DNA of 64,000 bases, from the NCBI GenBank assembly GCA_030432635.1, contig JAUIMB010000014.1:26989-90988 (forward strand), given 5' to 3'. Under the pieces are notes generated by a model, which saw nothing but the letters and a program-made list of their open reading frames with translations, did not search any database and was not told where the DNA came from. Both the position numbers and the translations under genes were made by a program. The stretch comes from Bacteroidia bacterium (lineage in GTDB: Bacteria > Bacteroidota > Bacteroidia > Flavobacteriales > Flavobacteriaceae). Shown piece by piece: positions 52,224-60,623 of this stretch. The number at the start of each line of letters is the position of its first letter. Position 1 is the stretch's first letter.

Positions 52224-54542
52224 ATGGAGAACCTCTACATTTACATGCTTATCGCACTAGCTTTCTTGGCTGTTGCAGATCTTGTAGTTGGTGTTAGTAA
52301 TGATGCAGTAAATTTCTTAAATTCGGCCATTGGTTCTAAAGCCGTATCCTTCAAAACCATTATGGTTGTCGCCAGTCTTGGTGTCGCATTGGGAGCCATG
52401 TCTTCCAGTGGTATGATGGAAGTTGCCAGAAAAGGAATTTTCAATCCTGGTGAATTCATGTTTGACGAGATCATGATCATCTTCATGGCTGTTATGATCA
52501 CAGACATTCTTCTTCTTGATTTTTTTAATACCCTTGGCTTACCTACATCTACTACAGTGTCGATTGTTTTTGAACTCTTGGGAGCGTCTGTTTGTGTAGC
52601 CGTTTTGAAAATATATGCAGACAACGATCAAAGTCTGTTGGATTTGGGCAACTACATTAACAATGAAAAGGCCATAGAAATCATATTAGGGATTCTCTTA
52701 TCCGTAGTTGTTGCGTTTACTATAGGAGCAATTGTTCAATTTGTATCGCGCTTATTATTGAGTTTCGATTTTCAGAATAAACCTTCATCCTATGGAGCGC
52801 TTTTTAGTGGGTTGGCTGTAACATCCATACTGTATTTTATTTTGATAAAAGGCATCAAAAACGCTTCGTTTATGAATGCCGACATCAAGGCTTTCATCGC
52901 TGAACATCCTATGGAACTGATTGGTATTAGCTTCGTTGTTTTTACTGCCATCTCCTATGCTATAATGCGCTTTACCAAACAGAACATCTATACCATCATA
53001 ATCATCATTGGTACCTTTGCTTTGGCTGTGGCCTTCGCTGGTAATGATTTAGTGAATTTTATTGGTGTTCCAATTGCTGCCTATAATGCTTATGAAGCAT
53101 GGTCTATTAGTGGAGCCTCTCCTGGAAATTTTGCCATGGTCGCCTTAAGTCAACCAGTGAGCACCAAACCTTACCTGCTTTTGGCTGCTGGTCTTATTAT
53201 GGTATTAACCTTATGGTTTTCAAGCAAGGCAAAAGCCGTTGTTAAAACCTCTGTTGACCTTTCAAGACAAGATGATATAAAGGAACGTTTTGAACCCAAT
53301 TATCTGTCTCGAAGTATCGTAAGAATGAGTATTGCTGCTTCTGATGGCTTTAATAGTTTACTCCCTGTTCGCGCTAAGAATCACATAGAAAAACAATTTA
53401 AAAAGCCCATAGTCCTTTTATCTAAAAATAGTGATGCTCCAGCTTTCGATTTGGTACGTGCTGCGGTTAACTTAATGGTGGCCAGTGTATTGATATCCAT
53501 AGCAACATCTATGAAACTTCCACTTTCAACAACCTATGTCACTTTTATGGTAGCAATGGGAACCTCATTAGCTGATCGTGCTTGGGGAAGTGAAAGTGCC
53601 GTGTATAGAGTGGCTGGAGTATTGAATGTTATTGGCGGATGGTTTTTCACGGCCTTAAGTGCATTTGTGGCAGCAGCTATTATGGCTTTGATATTGTTTT
53701 ACGGAAGAGGTTATGCGTTGTCTGGGCTTCTGGTTTTGGCAATGGTATTACTAATTAAAAACTACCTCAGCCACCGTAAAAAGTCTAAAGTACAGAAAGA
53801 GGCAGACAGCCTTACCAAAGCTGAAAGCAGTTCTACGCAAGGTGTTATTGTTGAAAGCGCAAGCAACATCTCAAATGTTGTAAAACGAGGCAATAAAATT
53901 TATACCAGTGCTATCAACGGATTGGCAACACAAAACCTAAAACTTCTTAAGAAAAACAAGAAGAATATAGATAAGCTTTCAGATGAAATTGAAGACCTAA
54001 GAGATAACATTTTCTATTTCATTAAAAACCTTGAGGAACCAAGCATGTCGGCCAGTAATTTTTATATTAATGTACTGGGATATTTACAAGATATGGCGCA
54101 ATCATTGGATTACATCTCAAGTGTGAGTTTTAAGCATATCAACAACAACCATAAAAAACTAAAGTTCAGTCAGATCAAGGAACTTAAGGAAGTTGATGAG
54201 GCCATGGAAGTTTTATTGACCGACACTAAAACTGCGTTTGACAAGAATTCCTTTGAGGATATTGGCATTATCCTGAATGAAAAAAGTGCCATTATGGAAA
54301 TGGTAACCGAAAAAATTCAAAAACAAGTTGAACGTACGCGTACTGAGGAATCCAGTCCTAAAAACACCACACTCTACTTTAGCATACTTTTAGAAACGAA
54401 AGATTTACTCAAGGCTACAATGAGTCTTCTTGAAGAATATCATGATGCCCATGATAGTAGTGTGGAGCCTGCGACCATAAATGTAATCGACGAGGAAACT
54501 GTCATTGCTGACACTGAGCAGAATGACGAAGAAAGTGAATAA
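52224..54542 (+). CDS. PiT-family inorganic phosphate transporter with PhoU-like C-terminal domain
   Basis: A 772-aa inner-membrane protein. It carries two PiT repeats with the family signature GVSNDAVNFLNSAIGSKA near residue 25 and its second version GNDLVNFIGVPIAAYNAY near 275, plus about 12 hydrophobic segments up to residue 520. A long helical cytosolic tail (about 540-750) resembles a fused PhoU-like regulatory domain. It imports phosphate coupled to cations. The upstream AACATT repeats suggest phosphate control. Confidence 0.93.
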   Translation: MENLYIYMLIALAFLAVADLVVGVSNDAVNFLNSAIGSKAVSFKTIMVVASLGVALGAMSSSGMMEVARKGIFNPGEFMFDEIMIIFMAVMITDILLLDFFNTLGLPTSTTVSIVFELLGASVCVAVLKIYADNDQSLLDLGNYINNEKAIEIILGILLSVVVAFTIGAIVQFVSRLLLSFDFQNKPSSYGALFSGLAVTSILYFILIKGIKNASFMNADIKAFIAEHPMELIGISFVVFTAISYAIMRFTKQNIYTIIIIIGTFALAVAFAGNDLVNFIGVPIAAYNAYEAWSISGASPGNFAMVALSQPVSTKPYLLLAAGLIMVLTLWFSSKAKAVVKTSVDLSRQDDIKERFEPNYLSRSIVRMSIAASDGFNSLLPVRAKNHIEKQFKKPIVLLSKNSDAPAFDLVRAAVNLMVASVLISIATSMKLPLSTTYVTFMVAMGTSLADRAWGSESAVYRVAGVLNVIGGWFFTALSAFVAAAIMALILFYGRGYALSGLLVLAMVLLIKNYLSHRKKSKVQKEADSLTKAESSSTQGVIVESASNISNVVKRGNKIYTSAINGLATQNLKLLKKNKKNIDKLSDEIEDLRDNIFYFIKNLEEPSMSASNFYINVLGYLQDMAQSLDYISSVSFKHINNNHKKLKFSQIKELKEVDEAMEVLLTDTKTAFDKNSFEDIGIILNEKSAIMEMVTEKIQKQVERTRTEESSPKNTTLYFSILLETKDLLKATMSLLEEYHDAHDSSVEPATINVIDEETVIADTEQNDEESE

Positions 54543-54575
54543 CTAATTAGTCTACAGGATAAACAATCAAGATCG

Positions 54576-55091
54576 TCATTCGCCAATACGGCCAATTTCA
54601 TCTAAATCCTCAAGAGTTTGCCTTCTAGCTTCAAACTTCTTGATATCCACCACATATGTTTTTGAAATTGAGTCGTGCCATCCTTTACCCAATTCACCAA
54701 GAAATGAGAATTGTTCTAAAGGAATCATTCGGCTCAAAGAACGTGCTGCTATGTCGCTAAAAGTTGGTTTAGAGCCATCGTAAAGTACAACTTTGGTATT
54801 GGTTACATATTTTCCCAATGAACGTCCGGTTAATGTTTCAAAGGTCGTATAATAAATAAACAAGACGAGGTAACCAAAAATGAATTCCATAAGTCTTCCA
54901 GAGTAAAAGAAAAAATCTATCAAACCATAGCTTCCCGTCAAATCGGCAATAAAACCGAGTACAAACCCTATGGCTGCACCCAATGCCACTTGTACAATGT
55001 AGTCGATGATGTAATTTGCAAAACGCAGACCTTTTGATGCTAAAACTTCCTGGTTGACAATAGTTGCGATGGCTCTCATTAATGAAATCAC
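54576..55091 (-). CDS. RDD-family membrane protein
   Basis: A 171-aa protein with the RDD arrangement: the R-x(3)-YIIDYIVQ start of the first helix (ANYIIDYIVQVALGAAIGF), a central helix pair (about 60-85), and the motif LTGRSLGKYVTNTKVV before the C-terminal tail. Role unknown in general (ion/transport-related). Single gene; convergent with the PiT gene and divergent from the DUF6503 gene. Confidence 0.9.
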   Translation of the reverse strand: MISLMRAIATIVNQEVLASKGLRFANYIIDYIVQVALGAAIGFVLGFIADLTGSYGLIDFFFYSGRLMEFIFGYLVLFIYYTTFETLTGRSLGKYVTNTKVVLYDGSKPTFSDIAARSLSRMIPLEQFSFLGELGKGWHDSISKTYVVDIKKFEARRQTLEDLDEIGRIGE

Positions 55092-55167
55092 GATTAATAT
55101 GTCTCAAATATAGGGTTATCAATTTAAAATCAAATGATTATTTTTAGTCCATTACAAAAACATTAAT

Positions 55168-55887
55168 ATGCGTTATTTTTCACTGGTTCTGCTTATAGTG
55201 TTTACCTTGCCGTCCATCAAGGCCCAAGATTTAAATGGCAAAGCGTTATTGGATAAAGCAATAAAATACCATGATCCAAATGGAAATTGGTCAAGTTTCA
55301 TTGGTCAATTGAACATCACAATGAGTTCACCAAAAACATCAAATCGCAATAGCATAATTCGAATAGATCTGCCTAATCAATATTTTAGCGTCAAGGCAAA
55401 AAGAGATACTACTGAAACGGCATATATATTGGACAAAGGGAATTGCAGTATTTCGCTAAACGGAACATCTGCGTTGAGCAAAGCTGAACTTTTCGCAAAT
55501 GATTTGAGCTGTGAACGTGCAAATATGTATAAAAACTACTATACCTTTCTCTATGGTTTACCCATGAAATTAAAGGACGATGGAACAATTGTACATGAAC
55601 AGGTAGAGCGCAAATCCTTTAAAGGAAAGAACTATTTGGTTTTAAAAGTCTCTTATGAGGCATCGGTTGGCAATGATATCTGGTACTTCTATTTCAATCC
55701 AAAATCATTTGCCATGGAAGTTTACCAATTTTACAAAACCGATAAGACTGGCCATGAAATCCCGAATAGTGGTGAATATATTGTATTAAGTGATGAGGTT
55801 GTGATTAATGACATCAAAATGCCCAAAGTCAGAGCATGGTATTATAATAAGGATGATGGGTATTTAGGAACTGATACCCTGAAATAA
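55168..55887 (+). CDS. Exported DUF6503-like (LolA-fold-like) protein
   Basis: A 239-aa protein with a signal peptide (MRYFSLVLLIVFTLPSIKAQ), then a helix with K-A-I-K-Y-H-D-P and a long antiparallel sheet (LNITMSS, NSIIRIDLPNQYFSVKA, GNDIWYFYFNPKSFAMEVYQFYKT), as in LolA/outer-membrane lipoprotein-sorting-like folds. The start and strand pattern fit the DUF6503 group common in Flavobacteria. Periplasmic; no enzyme motif. Own terminator directly behind. Confidence 0.85.
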   Translation: MRYFSLVLLIVFTLPSIKAQDLNGKALLDKAIKYHDPNGNWSSFIGQLNITMSSPKTSNRNSIIRIDLPNQYFSVKAKRDTTETAYILDKGNCSISLNGTSALSKAELFANDLSCERANMYKNYYTFLYGLPMKLKDDGTIVHEQVERKSFKGKNYLVLKVSYEASVGNDIWYFYFNPKSFAMEVYQFYKTDKTGHEIPNSGEYIVLSDEVVINDIKMPKVRAWYYNKDDGYLGTDTLK

Positions 55888-55922
55888 AAAAAGCATTCCA
55901 ATTGTTGGAATGCTTTTTTTAT
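55887..55922. terminator. Terminator after the DUF6503 gene (also facing nrdA)
   Basis: AAGCATTCCAA 55891-55901 pairs with TTGGAATGCTT 55905-55915, loop TTG, with T-runs on both strands. It can serve the convergent nrdA. Confidence 0.9.
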
Positions 55923-55963
55923 ACACTTAATTATGATTCATGACCATGATGAATAGGCTTCTA

Positions 55964-57763
55964 TTACCCTTCACAGCTCGTGCATTCTTTCTTTTGCTTG
56001 AACTTCTGTGCTGCATTCATACTGTGTTGATAGTACAATGATTTTAAGCCCAATTTCCAAGCTGTAACATAAATGTTATTAATATCCTTCACAGGCATGT
56101 CAGGATGTACCATAATATTCAACGACTGTCCTTGATCAATATGGTTCTGCCTGTTGGCTGCTTGATATACAATTGTCATTTGATCAATTTCAGAATACGT
56201 TTTAAAAACATCCTTTTCAAGATCGGTAAGGCCTTCCAAATGTTGTACTGAGCCATCATAATCCCTAATGCTCTTCCAAACGTCAACGGTATCCATCCCT
56301 TTTTCCTTTAAGAGCGCCTTTAGGAAAGGATTCTTTATGGTCGTCTTAATTTTAGCAATATCCTTTACATAACTATTAGACCAAATCGGCTCGATACCTT
56401 GGGATACTTGTCCGAGAATAAACGCAGAAGATGTTGTTGGTGCCACTGCGTTTAAGGTCGTATTACGTCTTCCTTGGCCTTTTAAAACTTCAGGTTCACC
56501 AAACATCTTAGCCAATTCCTCAGATGCCTTAACCGATTTTTCCTTTATAGTCTTAAAAATTTCACTGTTCAAATTGAATGCCTCTTGGCTATCGAACGGT
56601 AACATTTTAGATTGTAACAATGAATGCCATCCAAGAGCTCCCATTCCTAAGGCTCTATTTTCTTTAGCAAAATTATAGGCCTTCTCCATAAACAAGAATG
56701 TTTGTTGATCATCACGATCTGGAGAATCTCTGTAAACTTCAAGTTTGGTGATAAATTCCTCTAGAACTGCATCTAAGAAATAAATCATGGTTTCAACAGC
56801 GTCTGTATCTTTCCACTTGTCATAGTGCAACAAGTTTATTGAAGACAATACGCATACAAAAGACCACCTTTCGTTTGTTGGCAACATAATTTCAGAACAC
56901 AAGTTACTTGCGTAGATTTCATGTTTATTTTGTTGATAAACTTCAGGTGCAGCATTGTTGGCATTGTCCTTAAAGAAAATATATGGATACCCTATTTCAC
57001 CTCTTCGTTGCAATACTTTTGCCCAAATGGCTCGTTTTTCAGTATCTCCATCAATCATCTCTTGCATCCATTGGTTGCCTACTGTCACACCATGGGTAAG
57101 TTCTTGAATCGGGTTCCCTTCGGTACCGATTTCCAAAAACTCGTGAATATCATTATGCTCAATAGGTAGATATGGAGAAAAACGACCTCGTCTTACCGAA
57201 CCTTGGCTTACAACATCAACCATTTTTTCAAATAACTGCATGATGTGTACGGCTCCTGAAGATTCGCCATTGTTTTTAACTGGTGCTCCTCTGTGGCGCA
57301 GCTTTCCAAAATATCCTGAAGTACCTCCTCCTAGCTTGGACATCATCCCTACTTCAGATTGTGTGTAGAGAATATCTCCCATATCATCAGAAATATGAGA
57401 GCCAAAACAACTTATTGGGAGACCACGTTTTTTACCAAAATTAGACCAAACTGGAGACGCCAAGGAGAAATATCCTTCTGCCATGTAGTTATAGAACTTA
57501 TCGGCAAATCCATCGATTTTTAGAATACGCTCTGCATTGTCTGCAATTTCCCTAATTCTCACTTCAGGTGTAGTTCCTTCTGTAAGGTAACCAGATGACA
57601 AGAACTTTCGGCTATGGTCGGTTAACCATTTGATTTCCGGTTCTGTTTTAACCTCCTTGAAGGTTTCCTTTCTGGCTTTAATTAATTCATCGTGAGGCGA
57701 AGTTTTTGTAGTTTGAGGGTTTACTAGTTCTTCGTGGAGATTTAAGTTAGTTTCGTTGTTCAT
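55964..57763 (-). CDS. nrdA: Ribonucleotide reductase class I, catalytic (alpha) subunit, without ATP-cone
   Basis: Reduces ribonucleotides to deoxyribonucleotides. Only 599 aa because the usual N-terminal ATP-cone is absent; the protein goes straight into the catalytic barrel. Seen: the substrate-side PISCFGSHISDD, the active-site region NLCSEIMLPTNERW, YVTAWKLGLKSLYYQ near the end with the radical-transfer tyrosines, and the C-terminal redox pair CTSC. Three bases behind nrdB on the same strand. Activity control is apparently moved to NrdB. Confidence 0.96.
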   Translation of the reverse strand: MNNETNLNLHEELVNPQTTKTSPHDELIKARKETFKEVKTEPEIKWLTDHSRKFLSSGYLTEGTTPEVRIREIADNAERILKIDGFADKFYNYMAEGYFSLASPVWSNFGKKRGLPISCFGSHISDDMGDILYTQSEVGMMSKLGGGTSGYFGKLRHRGAPVKNNGESSGAVHIMQLFEKMVDVVSQGSVRRGRFSPYLPIEHNDIHEFLEIGTEGNPIQELTHGVTVGNQWMQEMIDGDTEKRAIWAKVLQRRGEIGYPYIFFKDNANNAAPEVYQQNKHEIYASNLCSEIMLPTNERWSFVCVLSSINLLHYDKWKDTDAVETMIYFLDAVLEEFITKLEVYRDSPDRDDQQTFLFMEKAYNFAKENRALGMGALGWHSLLQSKMLPFDSQEAFNLNSEIFKTIKEKSVKASEELAKMFGEPEVLKGQGRRNTTLNAVAPTTSSAFILGQVSQGIEPIWSNSYVKDIAKIKTTIKNPFLKALLKEKGMDTVDVWKSIRDYDGSVQHLEGLTDLEKDVFKTYSEIDQMTIVYQAANRQNHIDQGQSLNIMVHPDMPVKDINNIYVTAWKLGLKSLYYQHSMNAAQKFKQKKECTSCEG

Positions 57764-57766
57764 GGT

Positions 57767-59062
57767 TTAAAATAAGTCGTCGCTAGTTATACTTTTGGTT
57801 CTTTTACTATAGTTGATGGAGCGTTTCACAAAGAAATCACCATGTTTGGTTCCAATGATTTCATCGTCAAACCATTCGGTTTGCTCAAGTAGGCTCTCGT
57901 CAATATCAAATATTTTATCTATGCCAATACTTTGTAGGGAGTTATTGAATCTGTTTTTAATAAACTCATTGATAACATTTTTAGGAAGGAAATCCAATTC
58001 ACCTGCTTCAAAAATCCAATCGATGATTCTACTTTCCGATTCAAAAGCTTCTTCACACATCACCTTAACAATGGTGTGGTATTCTTCACCAAACCAGGTT
58101 GGATTTTCATCTTGGATAATTCTAATGACATCAATGCCAAAATCACCGTGAATCTGCTCTTCTTTAGAAGTTGCCTCAACCACATTTGATATCCCTTTAA
58201 GCATATTTTTATGCTTATTGAAGGCCATGATGATCAAAAACTGAGAAAATAAAGACACGTGTTCTATAAAGAGTGAGAACAGCAAAATGGACTCTGCATA
58301 CTCTTTGTTGTCTTCGCTTTTAGCATTCTTCAATGCCGTTTCCAAATAATGCACACGTCTCATGATAACAGGATTCTTCTTAAGTCTTTTAAACTCGTTG
58401 TTTAGACCAAGAATTTCCAACAAATGAGAATAAGCATCGTGATGACGAACTTCGCTTTCAGCAAATGTAGCACCCACGGATCCTATTTCTGGCTTAGGCA
58501 TTTTATGATAAATGTCTCCCCAAAACGTTTTTACGGCAACTTCGATTTGTGAAATTGCAAGCATGGTGTTTTTTATGGCGTTTTGTTCGACAATTGTAAG
58601 TCGTGTTTTAAAATCCTGTATATCGCTGGTGAAATTAAACTCTGAATGAATCCAATATGAATGTCTTATAGCGTCAACATATTCGTTAAGTGCTGGATAC
58701 TCATAAGGCTTTAAATTAATTCGTTTCTCAAAAATATTGGTTTTACGGTTTCTTGCCTGTTCATCCCTGTACAAAATATAGGCCTTGGCAACATCCAAAA
58801 ACTGACTGTCCATCAATTTGATTTCCACTAAGTCTTGCACTTCTTCTACTGTAGGCACATACTTATAATCTTTAGCTTTTCTATCTAATAAAGACTTAAG
58901 CACATTAACGGCAATTGAATTTGCATCTTCCTTAGTGCCATTACCAACAGACATCATTGCTTTCTCAACGGCATTAGAAATTTTATTCAGTATGAAAGGG
59001 CTTGTTTCATAATCTCTTTTAATGATTTCTGTGATTTCCTGTTGTTCAGTTTTCATGGTCAT
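57767..59062 (-). CDS. nrdB: Ribonucleotide reductase class I, radical (beta) subunit with N-terminal ATP-cone
   Basis: Supplies the radical for NrdA. 431 aa, about 100 longer than standard. Residues 5-95 read as an ATP-cone (IIKRDYETSPFILNKISNAVEKAMMSVGNG), followed by the ferritin-like domain. Metal ligands are seen in QIEVAVK, ESEVRHHDAY, LFIEHVSLF and EEQIHGDFG. In flavobacteria such as Leeuwenhoekiella blandensis this fusion gives allosteric control through NrdB, with dATP causing inactive oligomers, and related flavobacterial NrdB proteins of subclass Id use a dimanganese cofactor. An internal ATG at 59056 is an alternative start. Confidence 0.95.
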   Translation of the reverse strand: MTMKTEQQEITEIIKRDYETSPFILNKISNAVEKAMMSVGNGTKEDANSIAVNVLKSLLDRKAKDYKYVPTVEEVQDLVEIKLMDSQFLDVAKAYILYRDEQARNRKTNIFEKRINLKPYEYPALNEYVDAIRHSYWIHSEFNFTSDIQDFKTRLTIVEQNAIKNTMLAISQIEVAVKTFWGDIYHKMPKPEIGSVGATFAESEVRHHDAYSHLLEILGLNNEFKRLKKNPVIMRRVHYLETALKNAKSEDNKEYAESILLFSLFIEHVSLFSQFLIIMAFNKHKNMLKGISNVVEATSKEEQIHGDFGIDVIRIIQDENPTWFGEEYHTIVKVMCEEAFESESRIIDWIFEAGELDFLPKNVINEFIKNRFNNSLQSIGIDKIFDIDESLLEQTEWFDDEIIGTKHGDFFVKRSINYSKRTKSITSDDLF

Positions 59063-59391
59063 TTTTAAATTTTGAAGCTAAAAATCCTGTAGGATAATTA
59101 AACAATTACCCCAAATTGAATTAGCAAAAGCTGTAATATGGTGTTAAAATTCTCCTATCTAGAGGACTAAAAAAGGGCGTGAAATTTTCAAAAACAGAGA
59201 TTTTTTAAAAAGGCTAAAAAAACCACTACTAAATTCTGTTATCTACTTTGCCTCGAACAAAGATTGATAATTGTCTTTAAAATTAAAAGCCAATATCGTA
59301 AACGTTGTCAACAAGTTTTTAACAAATCAAGGGATTGCCTATAAAACCTAATGTTTTACTAATTTTTTTTGTAACCCCTTGATTTTCAGTG
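59063..59391. other. Intergenic region upstream of nrdB
   Basis: No gene is seen. It contains the presumed nrdB promoter (no clear consensus) and a 10-bp inverted repeat: AAATCAAGGG 59324-59333 with CCCTTGATTT 59376-59385, 42-nt spacer. I could not find a convincing NrdR box. Confidence 0.4.
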
Positions 59392-59424
59392 TTGTGAAAC
59401 TATTTTCGATACGGATTTTTGTAA

Positions 59425-59532
59425 GTTTTATCGTGTTAAAAATCAAGCTAACAGCCGTATTTATTGAAGGTTTTTTTATTTGACTTTTAAGTGCTTCAAA
59501 TAAAAAAGAGCGCTTTTATGAGCGCTCTTTTT
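59425..59532 (+). ncRNA. Candidate small RNA with promoter and strong terminator
   Basis: Promoter-like TTG 59392-59394, 19 nt, GATTTTTG 59414-59421. Strong terminator AAAAAGAGCGCT 59503-59514 with AGCGCTCTTTTT 59521-59532. No open reading frame lies between. The terminator belongs to no protein gene, since both flanking genes start away from it, so a short transcript of about 105 nt is the simplest explanation. Confidence 0.45.
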
Positions 59533-59870
59533 TCCCCTAATAATTAACTAAACTAACTAATACTATTTAATAATATAAAGCCGTTTTTCTAGAAACTAAG
59601 ATTAAAAGTCAGGACAAACCTGACTTTTAATGATTAATAGCATTTAATCTAAAAGCGAATCCCCACATTCACTTTATATGTTTAGATCATACGCAATGAT
59701 CGTCTTAATTTCATTTCAAAGATGATAAAATAAATAGATAAACACTTTTCTATTTGTATAGTTGGTCAAAAAAAATGTATAAATGGTAACTGCTCGATTT
59801 TAACACACATATTACACAGAAAATCCTGCTAACTATACATATTCACAGACTATGTATGGCATTAATCCTT
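59533..59870. other. Intergenic region upstream of the LytTR regulator
   Basis: AT-rich, no gene seen and no repeats beyond simple runs, apart from the promoter box at its right end. Confidence 0.4.
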
Positions 59871-59878
59871 TATATTTG
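59871..59878 (+). promoter_or_regulatory. -7 box of the LytTR/kinase operon, leaderless-like
   Basis: TATATTTG, a full match, ends four bases before the ATG at 59883; transcription would begin at or beside the start codon. Confidence 0.6.
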
Positions 59879-59882
59879 ATAT

Positions 59883-60617
59883 ATGATAAGAGCAGTAATC
59901 GTAGATGATGAGCCAAAGGCAATACAAGGGTTGTCATGGGAGCTTACACATTTCAGCAAAGACATTAAAGTCATTGAGACATTCTCAAATCCAGAAGATG
60001 CGATCACATATCTCAATAGCCATACGCCTGACTGCCTTTTCTTAGACATACAGATGCCTACAATGGACGGCTTTCAATTTTTAGGCAAACTCACCAATAA
60101 AGACTTTGCTGTAGTTATTACTACCGCTTACGATGAATATGCTATTAAAGCCCTAAAGCATGAGGCCATTGACTATTTGTTGAAGCCTATCGACTCTGAT
60201 GATTTACAGGACACTATCCAAAAGATAAAGAAATACAATTCGAGGATTATGAATTCTTCAAAACTGGAAGAAGTATTATTAAGTTTTAATGAGAAGTTCG
60301 ACAAGAAAAAAATCACCATCAATACCGATGGCAAACTCATTTTCCTTGATATTGACGACATCTTATTTGTGGAGTCTGATGGTAATTACAGTACGATAGT
60401 TACTGCTAAAAAACAAAACATCGTTGTTACAAAAAAACTCAAGGAGGTTAATGCCATCTTACCTGAACATTATTTTTTTAGAATCCATAACTCCTTTATT
60501 ATCAATTTAAACAAAATCAAGGAATTCATTAAGAATGAAGGCTATGTTGTCATGGAATCCAACCACAAAATCCCAGTGGCTAGACAACGTAAATCTGACT
60601 TCCTAGAAAAATTATAA
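59883..60617 (+). CDS. LytTR-family response regulator
   Basis: A 244-aa two-component regulator. The receiver domain is 1-120 with D8-D9, phosphoacceptor D55 in LFLDIQMP and Lys in LLKPIDSDD. The LytTR DNA-binding domain is at about 140-240 (FVESDGNYSTIVTA, FFRIHNSFIINLNKIKEF). Followed after 6 bp by its likely kinase. LytTR/LytS-type pairs of this form are common in Bacteroidetes; the target genes are not evident. Confidence 0.95.
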   Translation: MIRAVIVDDEPKAIQGLSWELTHFSKDIKVIETFSNPEDAITYLNSHTPDCLFLDIQMPTMDGFQFLGKLTNKDFAVVITTAYDEYAIKALKHEAIDYLLKPIDSDDLQDTIQKIKKYNSRIMNSSKLEEVLLSFNEKFDKKKITINTDGKLIFLDIDDILFVESDGNYSTIVTAKKQNIVVTKKLKEVNAILPEHYFFRIHNSFIINLNKIKEFIKNEGYVVMESNHKIPVARQRKSDFLEKL

Positions 60618-60623
60618 TACCCA

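Noticed and set aside
55168..55260. Possible lipoprotein signal in the DUF6503 protein
   Set aside because: There is no Cys at the cleavage position; it is a type I signal peptide.
59301..59325. DnaA-box-like TTGTCAACA upstream of nrdB, possible replication origin
   Set aside because: Only one imperfect box and no cluster or neighbouring dnaA/dnaN; not enough for an origin.
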